Positions 39,841 through 46,351 of a DNA stretch of 64,000 nt are shown here, one piece after another (position 1 is the first letter of the stretch; each line of letters opens with the position of its first letter). Position numbers and translations under genes: made by a program. Under the pieces are notes generated by a model, which ran no database searches, was not told where the DNA came from, and saw nothing but the letters and a program-made list of their open reading frames with translations. Origin of the DNA: Candidatus Leptovillus gracilis (GTDB lineage Bacteria; Chloroflexota; Anaerolineae; Promineifilales; Promineifilaceae); contig JADJXA010000011.1 in the NCBI GenBank assembly GCA_016716065.1, forward strand, positions 124,001-188,000, written 5' to 3'.

Positions 39841-42638
39841 GCCGACTGCGCCGCCTGAGCGCTGTCGCCGTGGACTTCCACTTCATCCCAGCCCACGATC
39901 ATCGCCTTGATGTTGGCGGTGGGCGTATGACCGGTGGTGGTCAGGTACACATGGGCTACAATGAAGGAGGCCAGCAGCCAGGAGATCAGGGTATGGAACG
40001 GCGCCAGGAACGTCAGCCCGCCCAATTGACTGCTGATTTGCGGCCAGCGCTGCGCGCCCCACATTAAAATACCGGTGATTACCTGCAAGGGCAGCAGCAC
40101 GTTCAGGAGTCCAAAATAGGTCGCCTGCTGCAAAGGGTTCATTTTGCGCTGGCGTGTTTTTTCATAGGGGTGTTCTTCGCCGCGGAAAATGCCGTGCAGG
40201 TAATATTTTCCCTGCACGATGGCGTCGTTAAAGAAGCCGCGGGGCTGGGGCAAAAACTGCCGTATCTCGCCGCTGGCCAGGTGGTAAAAAGCAGCCAGAG
40301 CAGCGTTAGCGATGAGTATGAAGGCCATGATATTGTGAATCTGGACCACGTAGTTGAAGCTGAACATGCCAAACTGCGCCGGCTTGTGAATGATCAGCCC
40401 GGTAAACAGCAGGATGAAGATGACCAGGGTTTGCAGCCAGTGCCATAGGCGCTCATAGACTGTGTACATGTACACTTCGCGCAGTTCTGGTTCGTGGCGC
40501 TCAGTCTGGCGGCGGGCGGCAAGGAAACGCAGGCCGCCGTGGATTACCACCCCAAACAATGTGCCAAGGAAAATCAGCACGCCCAACCAGTCTATCCAGA
40601 AAACGGAATCGTGACCCAGGATGTACATGCTGGCGACGTTGGGGTCGCTGCTGCTGGTGAGGGGTTGATAGTACAACTGCCCGGCGTCGTTGGTGACCAG
40701 TTCGCCGGTAACGGCCGTGGCGCTGCTGCCGAAGAAGGTGGGCAGGACGCCGCCGGGAATCTGGTTCGCCAGCAGCATGGGGGTGGTAATGCGGGATTCA
40801 CTGCTGTGGCAGTCGGCGCAGTTTTTGGTGGCCCATTCGCCATGAGTGACGTTGTGGTTGATGTTGTAGGGCTGCACTTCGCCGACGATGCGCGGATTTT
40901 CCAGACCTTGAGCTTGCAAACGGCCGTTTATCAGTGCTTCCTTCTCGTCGTTGTTGATGATCAATTCGCCGGTGTCCAGAGCGCCGTCGCCATTGCCATC
41001 AAAAGCAGCCAATACTTCGGCGGCGTACTGCGCTTCCCCATCCAGCCAGGCGGCTTGCAGCGCGGCGTAAGGCACGGGCCGCGCCGGTTCGCCATGGATC
41101 CAATACCAGGAGCTGACCAGATTGTGCGGAGCCAGCGAGGTGGTCCCGTCGGCGTTGAGGCGGGGCAGCAGCACGGGCTGGAAACCGGTGATCAGAACGT
41201 TGCTAAAGGTGGTTCCGTCGCCCTCCACGCCGCGGCAAATGCCCTGCGGAACGCCATCGGGACGCAGCACGGTCCAGTCGGTGGTCTGGCGGGCGGGGCT
41301 GTACATGTGGGGCGTGTGGCAGGTTTCGCAGCTGAGAACGGCCGTGTGCCGTTCTTTATAAGGCAGCCAGTTGTGGGTATTCTCAATGCTGTGGCACGAT
41401 TCACAGGTGCGCAGCGAATTGTCGAACTGCGCGGCCAGCGTGTTTTGCGCGCTTTGCCCCTTGGCAAACTGGTGCAGCGGCCGGTACAGATATTCGCCCA
41501 GGTCAATGCGGCGCGGGTCAAACGTGAGATGACCGGGCTGTGAGCTATCGCTTTCCTGGTAATAAATGGGGTTGTTCAGCGCGTAATGGCAGTCGGTGCA
41601 GCCGACGACGCGCTCGGCGTGGATGTCCCAGGAGCGGGTGAGTGAGGCTTTGTTTTCCAGGTTGACGCCGGAACTGGAGAGGCGCTGCGGCGAAAAGATT
41701 TGCCCGGAGGTGATGGTACTCCACTGGGTTGGCGAACATTCGTTGAGAACCAGCGGCGTTTGGGCGTCTACGTGGACCAGTCCGTGGCACTGGGCGCAGT
41801 TTTGGTCTGTGGGGTTTTGAATGTTGACGAAGGATTTGGTGATCTCGCCGTCTTCATCAAAGGCGTTCTCGTTCCACTGCCAGGCGCCGTTCACCTGATC
41901 CACGATCCCCGTGCCCAGCAGGGTGGCTGTGTTGGCCCATTGGAACTGCCCGTCTTGCAAAGCGGCGATGCGCGCTTCGTTGTTGGGTTCAGGGGTATGG
42001 CACAAAAAGCAGTTCATTTCCACCACGCCGGACTCGGCCCAATCCCAGGGGATGAGCGCGCCGCTGGCCGGGTCGGTGGCCTGCGTGTCCATGTTGCTGG
42101 CGCCGGCGGGTAAAGCGCTCAGGGGGTAGCCGTCGCGGCTGGTGACGGACGGACCGCCGCCCACGTGGCGCACGCCAAAGACGCTAATCCAGTCGGCGGT
42201 GGTTAAATCTACGATGTCGTCCCCTTCGGGCGAAAGGTAGCGGTAGGTGAGAGGGTTCCATTTGCCGAAGATGCCGGGGCTGCTGTCCCAGGAACGGCCG
42301 TTCTCCACCGCGCCAACCTCTGTAAATTCACTCAAACCCACGTCAGCGTGGAAGCTGTGGGTGGCGATGAAATCGGTGTCGTGGCAGGCGCGGCAGGTTT
42401 CCATGGTGGAAATCGGCTGGCCGGAAGCCAGCACGTTGCTGCCGTTGGTATCCAATAGTGGGAAAGTGGGATGTAAGGAAGAGATGGGCGGGGCGGAAAC
42501 GGCCGTGCCGTCCGAGCCGGTTTCGCCTTCCTGGGCAGTCACGTTGCGGTTGAGGATGAGCAGCAGCGCCAGCAGCAGGCTGCCGACGGCCAGGCCAAGG
42601 CGCAGCGGTGTGTGTGGGGTGCGTTTCAATGTGTGCAT
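39834..42638 (-). CDS. Heptaheme cytochrome c fused to a cytochrome b561-type quinone domain
   Basis: A 934-residue fusion with start ATG 42638. A signal peptide (LGLAVGSLLLALLLILN) exports a c-type domain with seven CxxCH sites: CRACH, CFLCH, CAQCH, CTDCH, CESCH, CETCH and CADCH. After about residue 690 come five helices of the thiosulfate-reductase/Ni-hydrogenase cytochrome b type. They carry heme-ligand His in YERLWHWLQTLVIFILLFTG and VVQIHNIMAFILIA, with more in FHTLISWLLASFIVAHVYL. It should move electrons between the menaquinone pool and periplasmic cytochromes. The octaheme cytochrome gene ends two bases upstream, so they are one operon. The direction (sulfur oxidation or reduction) cannot be decided. 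Confidence 0.85.
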   Translation of the reverse strand: MHTLKRTPHTPLRLGLAVGSLLLALLLILNRNVTAQEGETGSDGTAVSAPPISSLHPTFPLLDTNGSNVLASGQPISTMETCRACHDTDFIATHSFHADVGLSEFTEVGAVENGRSWDSSPGIFGKWNPLTYRYLSPEGDDIVDLTTADWISVFGVRHVGGGPSVTSRDGYPLSALPAGASNMDTQATDPASGALIPWDWAESGVVEMNCFLCHTPEPNNEARIAALQDGQFQWANTATLLGTGIVDQVNGAWQWNENAFDEDGEITKSFVNIQNPTDQNCAQCHGLVHVDAQTPLVLNECSPTQWSTITSGQIFSPQRLSSSGVNLENKASLTRSWDIHAERVVGCTDCHYALNNPIYYQESDSSQPGHLTFDPRRIDLGEYLYRPLHQFAKGQSAQNTLAAQFDNSLRTCESCHSIENTHNWLPYKERHTAVLSCETCHTPHMYSPARQTTDWTVLRPDGVPQGICRGVEGDGTTFSNVLITGFQPVLLPRLNADGTTSLAPHNLVSSWYWIHGEPARPVPYAALQAAWLDGEAQYAAEVLAAFDGNGDGALDTGELIINNDEKEALINGRLQAQGLENPRIVGEVQPYNINHNVTHGEWATKNCADCHSSESRITTPMLLANQIPGGVLPTFFGSSATAVTGELVTNDAGQLYYQPLTSSSDPNVASMYILGHDSVFWIDWLGVLIFLGTLFGVVIHGGLRFLAARRQTERHEPELREVYMYTVYERLWHWLQTLVIFILLFTGLIIHKPAQFGMFSFNYVVQIHNIMAFILIANAALAAFYHLASGEIRQFLPQPRGFFNDAIVQGKYYLHGIFRGEEHPYEKTRQRKMNPLQQATYFGLLNVLLPLQVITGILMWGAQRWPQISSQLGGLTFLAPFHTLISWLLASFIVAHVYLTTTGHTPTANIKAMIVGWDEVEVHGDSAQAAQSAD

Positions 42639-42640
42639 GG

Positions 42641-44083
42641 TTATTTCCCCGCGAGGCTGGACACAGTGCGCCCGCCCCATTTCATGGGGTCGCCAAAGTA
42701 ACCCAGGGCTTCCCAGTCTAAACGGCCGTTATCATTGTGACAGTCAGCGCATTGCAGCGCTTCTTCCTTGGTCTGCACCAGATGGGACAGCGGCCAATAC
42801 ATTTCCGTGGGCGCGAAGCCCATCTGCCCGCTGTAAGCCTGCCCGGCGGCTTCCGCGCCCAATCTGGCTGCCTGATCCCAATCAAAGTCTGCCCAATAAC
42901 CGCCTTCGCCGACCGTTTTAACTTGCAGCAAGGTGTTGTAAATTTCGTCATAAGGCTGCATGGCGGTATGGATTTTGAACGGCCAAATTTTGGCGGTGGG
43001 GTCGTTGATGTCGCCCAGCGGCATGTTGATGGATGTGACCTCGCCGGGGTCCATGATGTCGCCTATGAGATAGCGGTCGGCCGAGCCGTTGAACCAGAGA
43101 TAGTCGGGCATGAAGTTGTTTTCATAGACAAAGCTGCCCTTGATCTTCAAATATTCGTGGGTGTCTTCGGGCAAATCTTGCCCGGCCGTTGACCAGTCCC
43201 AGTCCATTTTGGTGGCGTCGCGCACAGCGCCTTCGGGGATGTGGCAGGTCTGGCAGGCGACGGCAGCGGCATGGCTGTTGATGCGTTCATCATCGTGGGG
43301 TGTTTCGCTGTGGCAGTCGGCGCAGTCGAAAGCGCTGCGCGTGTCCACGCTGACGGCGATGCTGTGCCCTTTCACCTGATGGTCTTCGGTTTGGTGGCAG
43401 TCTACGCATTGAAAATCGTGCCGCCCCATGTGGACGTCTACGTCGGCAGTGGGGTAAAAGAGGCTGCTGTCCAGGTCGCCATGTTTGACGGCGTTGCCGC
43501 CGCCGCCGTTGAAGTGGCAGCTGCCGCAGTTGCGGCGGGTGGGCGTACCCACGCTTTGAGCGACCATGGCCAGGTCCACGCCATCGGCCGGCAGGCCGGA
43601 GTTGGTTTTGCTATACAGGCCAGATTGGTCGTGGCAGACCAGGCAGTCGATGTTGTCTGTCTGGGAGAAGTCAAAATCCCCGTCTTCCCAGCCGTAGCCG
43701 GCGTGGCAGCGGGTGCAGCCCGTCCAGTTGCTCTGGATGCCGATGCAGAAATTATTAAGCTGGTTCTTTTTGCCAATGGTGACAGGTTCGTCGCGGCCGG
43801 GCAGCATGACTGGCTCGCCTTCCCATTTCCAATGCACGGTTTGGGAGACCTGGTGGGCGGCGTCTTCGTGGCATTCCAGGCAGGCGCGGGTGACGTCGGC
43901 GCCGGTTTCGTAAGGGCCGGTCATCAGGTCGGTGTGGTCTACGTGGGGGGGGCGGACGGGCACGTTCACCCAGGGGTCATCGGCTGCCCGAGTGTCTCTG
44001 GTGACGAATAGCACGGTGGGCGTGATGACGATGAGGAGGGTGACGATTAGTCCAACGATCCAGGTGTATTTGAACTCTTTCAT
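42641..44083 (-). CDS. Octaheme cytochrome c, tetrathionate reductase (OTR) family
   Basis: A 480-residue exported or anchored cytochrome with an N-terminal helix (WIVGLIVTLLIVITPTVLFV). Eight CxxCH sites are visible: CLECH, CTRCH, CLVCH, CGSCH, CVDCH, CADCH, CQTCH and CADCH. The OTR-type segment GKKNQLNNFCIGIQSNWTGC near 105-124 precedes the second heme. Studied relatives reduce tetrathionate, nitrite and hydroxylamine in vitro. Here the neighbours (two YeeE/YedE proteins and a quinone-linked heptaheme protein) favour sulfur chemistry. The ArsR regulator gene lies seven bases upstream. Confidence 0.88.
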   Translation of the reverse strand: MKEFKYTWIVGLIVTLLIVITPTVLFVTRDTRAADDPWVNVPVRPPHVDHTDLMTGPYETGADVTRACLECHEDAAHQVSQTVHWKWEGEPVMLPGRDEPVTIGKKNQLNNFCIGIQSNWTGCTRCHAGYGWEDGDFDFSQTDNIDCLVCHDQSGLYSKTNSGLPADGVDLAMVAQSVGTPTRRNCGSCHFNGGGGNAVKHGDLDSSLFYPTADVDVHMGRHDFQCVDCHQTEDHQVKGHSIAVSVDTRSAFDCADCHSETPHDDERINSHAAAVACQTCHIPEGAVRDATKMDWDWSTAGQDLPEDTHEYLKIKGSFVYENNFMPDYLWFNGSADRYLIGDIMDPGEVTSINMPLGDINDPTAKIWPFKIHTAMQPYDEIYNTLLQVKTVGEGGYWADFDWDQAARLGAEAAGQAYSGQMGFAPTEMYWPLSHLVQTKEEALQCADCHNDNGRLDWEALGYFGDPMKWGGRTVSSLAGK

Positions 44084-44089
44084 GTTGCC

Positions 44090-44449
44090 TCAACTTGGTC
44101 CGATTGGCGGATTCTCAGCCAACAGGCTGGTTTGCCTGGACAGGCTGTCGCGCAGGATGTGGCGCATAGAATTTAAAATGGTAATCATGCGAGGGTCGGC
44201 CAGGCTGTACACGACTGCCGGTCCTTCGCGCTGCGTGGAGACGAGGCCACGCTGCCGTAAAACGCGCAGGTGGCGAGAGATGGTAGGTTGGGGGGTGTCT
44301 AGCAGGTCGGCCAGGGCGGTGACGTGTAAGGGGTTGTTATCCAGGGCGTAGAGAATCTGGATGCGTTTGGGGTCCCCCAGCGCCTGACAAATGTTGGCGT
44401 GTAAGAGGGTTAATTCTTCGAGAGTGGGTATATTCATACGGCCGTTCAC
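44090..44449 (-). CDS. ArsR/SmtB family regulator of the sulfur operon
   Basis: A 119-residue winged-helix repressor. The HTH is LHVTALADLLDTPQPTISRH then LRVLRQRGLVSTQREGPAVV. The start is GTG 44449 or ATG 44437; the first follows GAGGGATAG. It is the first gene of the operon and lies just downstream of a palindrome that fits an ArsR operator (44464-44487), so autoregulation is likely. Only one Cys is present (near residue 21), so the two-Cys persulfide switch of SqrR/BigR is not evident and the inducer is unknown. Confidence 0.88.
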   Translation of the reverse strand: MNGRMNIPTLEELTLLHANICQALGDPKRIQILYALDNNPLHVTALADLLDTPQPTISRHLRVLRQRGLVSTQREGPAVVYSLADPRMITILNSMRHILRDSLSRQTSLLAENPPIGPS

Positions 44450-44463
44450 CTATCCCTCTGTCT

Positions 44464-44487
44464 ATGTATTCGCTTATGCGAATACAT
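44464..44487. promoter_or_regulatory. ArsR-type operator palindrome
   Basis: ATGTATTCGC (44464-44473), TTAT, GCGAATACAT (44478-44487) form a perfect inverted repeat 15 bases before the arsR-like GTG. Its A/T-rich ends and spacing resemble ArsR/SmtB sites. It probably overlaps the operon promoter. Confidence 0.75.
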
Positions 44488-44598
44488 GTAGGAAGTATAG
44501 ATGACGGCCGTATTTCCGCCCGCCGATGAATGTCACAATTTGCTTGTGACATTTGTCACGATTGGGTGGACGGGACGCCTGCGCTCCGACGAGAAGGG

Positions 44599-44859
44599 TC
44601 AGGCTTTCTGCAGACGTTCCACCAGGGTGATATAGGCCTGCATGGCCGCTTCCTTGTTGGTTCCCTGGAGTTTGGCCCAGGCATCGTACTTGGCGCGGCC
44701 AACCGGGTCGGTGAAGCCGGGGCGTTTGCCGCCAGCGTCACCCTGGGTGGCTTGCTTGTAATGGGCGTACAGGCTCAGCAGCTCTTCGTTGCTGGGGCGG
44801 GTGGGTAAACTTTGGGCGGCGGCAGCGGCCGTTTGGAATTGGGTCTCTAAATCGGACAT
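44599..44859 (-). CDS. Acyl-CoA-binding protein (ACBP)
   Basis: An 86-residue cytoplasmic four-helix protein that binds long-chain acyl-CoA. Start ATG 44859 follows AAGGAGC. The family motifs are clear: LPTRPSNEELLSLYAHYKQA near 18-37, then GDAGGKRPGFTDPVGRAKYD and AWAKLQGTNKEAAMQAYI. Length matches eukaryotic ACBPs. ACBPs are common in eukaryotes and scattered in bacteria. It stands alone between the sulfur operon and a repeat-rich gap. Confidence 0.93.
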   Translation of the reverse strand: MSDLETQFQTAAAAAQSLPTRPSNEELLSLYAHYKQATQGDAGGKRPGFTDPVGRAKYDAWAKLQGTNKEAAMQAYITLVERLQKA

Positions 44860-44887
44860 AGAAGCTCCTTCTGGGAAAATGGAGTTG

Positions 44888-45045
44888 TTAAATCCAGCAA
44901 TTCTCAATTTGCAATCCAGCCGTAGGGGCGGGACAACATTTTTGCCAATCACCAATGCCTGGTCTCCCGCCTGTCTCGCCCCTCTTTGGGTCCCATTGGG
45001 CGAGACGGCGCGGGAAAATGGCGTCCGCTGCGGCTGTTACCTGTC
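44888..45045. repeat. Dispersed intergenic repeat, copy B (inverted relative to copy A)
   Basis: This stretch is the reverse complement relative of 19575-19712. It keeps TTTGCCAATCACC, CTCCCGCCTGTC and AGACGGCGCGGGAAAAT. Its stem is GTCTCGCCC/GGGCGAGAC, differing from copy A by a compensated base pair. It lies in the 658-base gene-free region upstream of the ACBP gene. Confidence 0.75.
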
Positions 45046-45093
45046 CGCGCCGTCCGACCCCTACTAGCACACCCGGGCAAATTGAGAACTGTT

Positions 45094-45118
45094 GTGTCAA
45101 ATCTTAACGATTTGACAC
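45094..45118. other. Perfect small hairpin
   Basis: GTGTCAAATC, TTAAC, GATTTGACAC form a 10-bp stem with a five-base loop. It has no U tract and no nearby gene end, so it is not an obvious terminator; it could be a protein-binding palindrome. Confidence 0.6.
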
Positions 45119-45125
45119 CTTTAAA

Positions 45126-45269
45126 CCGTAACATCCTGGTTGACTGACAAATCTCAGATTTTCACCGCGGAGAGCGCGGAGGACGCGGAGATTTTCTCTA
45201 GTACAGCCTCCGCGCTCTCTGCGTTCTCCGCGGTTAGATAAGTTTTGTCAGTCAATCAGCCGTAACATC
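45126..45269. mobile_element. MITE-like element with 16-bp terminal inverted repeats and 10-bp target duplication
   Basis: A 124-base element (45136-45259) has ends CTGGTTGACTGACAAA and TTTGTCAGTCAATCAG, which are inverted repeats with one mismatch. It is flanked exactly by direct repeats CCGTAACATC at 45126-45135 and 45260-45269. The inner sequence is also an imperfect palindrome (ACCGCGGAGA arms). It codes for nothing. The exact abutment of the 10-base duplications to the ends is strong evidence of transposition. A 10-base duplication fits IS4-like transposases; the partner element is not in this window. Confidence 0.85.
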
Positions 45270-45325
45270 TCAATAAATCGGGGGAGCCTATAAGAGGTTT
45301 GTCGTTGGCGCCACGGTCGTCTTTA

Positions 45326-45442
45326 GCCCCGTTTACGGGGCATCGTTTTTTAGCCTGGGGTTTTAGCTCCAGGCGGAGCGGACCACCGACGACGACCAGC
45401 GCTAAAGCGCCGGTCCATAAAACAGCGCCGGGTAAACCCGGC
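45326..45442. repeat. Array of four short hairpins with A/T loops
   Basis: Four palindromes follow each other. GCCCCG-TTTA-CGGGGC lies at 45326-45341. GCCTGG pairs with CCAGGC at 45353-45374. GACC-A-GCGC-TAAA-GCGC-C-GGTC spans 45394-45415. GCCGGG-TAAA-CCCGGC lies at 45427-45442. It is a composite noncoding element of unknown role between the MITE and the HTH gene. Confidence 0.75.
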
Positions 45443-45518
45443 TTTTACCTCTTTGCTACCGATTACCCCAAGATATTGAGAAGATACTCTAAACCTTTGA
45501 AACACACCCATTGGTAAT

Positions 45519-46224
45519 TCAGGCTTCTTCCTCCACATTGATGAGCTTATCTGTCAGGCCCTCCTTTTCGATGACGAAGTGGAGGGCCATGTCGAAAGCG
45601 GCCTGGGTGAATTTCAGGACTTCGGCATAACCTTCGTCGGAGAGTTTGCGGGCGGCGTCGTGGCGGCGGAAGATGTTGACAAATTGGCGTTCGCGTTCAT
45701 ATTGCAGCGGGATGCGGCCGATGCCCCAGTCGTTGAGAATGCGCCAGATGGTGGGGTTGTAGGCGCGGGTCATGCGCATCACAAACGGTACGGGATCGTG
45801 GCGAGCCAATAGAGCGGCCAGACGCAGGATCAATTCAAAAGAAAGGGCGGCGGTCCCGTTTTCAACAGCTTCCAGGAAGGTCTTATCTTCCAGGTCCAGG
45901 GCGTGGTTGAGGTCGCTGATGGTAAGGCCGGCGACTTTACGCACGTCTTGTAGGTAACCCGCCTTCCAGCATCATGTTCAGCTTGTCGCCATCGGTGATG
46001 AAGGATCTGCCCAGGCGCACCGGCATACCACCCGCCTTAACGGCCAACTTCAGCGCGCCAACAGTGACGTCGCCGGTGAGGTTGGTGAGGCGTTTCATTA
46101 GTGAAGGGTCCATGTCGGCGGGGGGTTGGTCCAGGCTCTCTTTTGGCGGTTTGGCGGCTGCCGGTTTTTTGGGCGGGGTAATGGAATCGTGTTCGCTGGT
46201 GTTGATGGGTGTGGTATCGGTCAT
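45519..46224 (-). pseudogene. HTH-type regulator split by a one-base frameshift
   Basis: ATG 46224 (after GGAGATAC) starts MTDTTPINTSEHDS, continues through DMDPSLMKRLTNLTGDVTVG and KAGGMPVRLGRSFITDGDKL, then shifts near 45955. The next phase continues YLQDVRKVAGLTISDLNHAL and LDLEDKTFLEAVENGTAALS, ending at 45519 after about 140 more residues. The two halves together make one helix-turn-helix protein of about 234 residues of a kind seen in several phyla (Xre-like HTH in the middle). Removing one T near 45956 would restore the frame, so this is either a recent pseudogene or a sequence error. Confidence 0.7.
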
Positions 46225-46351
46225 AGGTATCTCCAGAAACGGCCGTTTCTTTTCCGATAGTATAAACGATACCCGCCACAATACAATCGCAATCCCAGAG
46301 AAGTGCGGGTCCCGGTCTGGCGGATTTGCGTCAATTGTAGCCGCCCAAACT

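Noticed and set aside
44090..44449. SqrR/BigR-type persulfide sensor identity for the ArsR protein
   Set aside because: Only one Cys is present, whereas those sensors need two.
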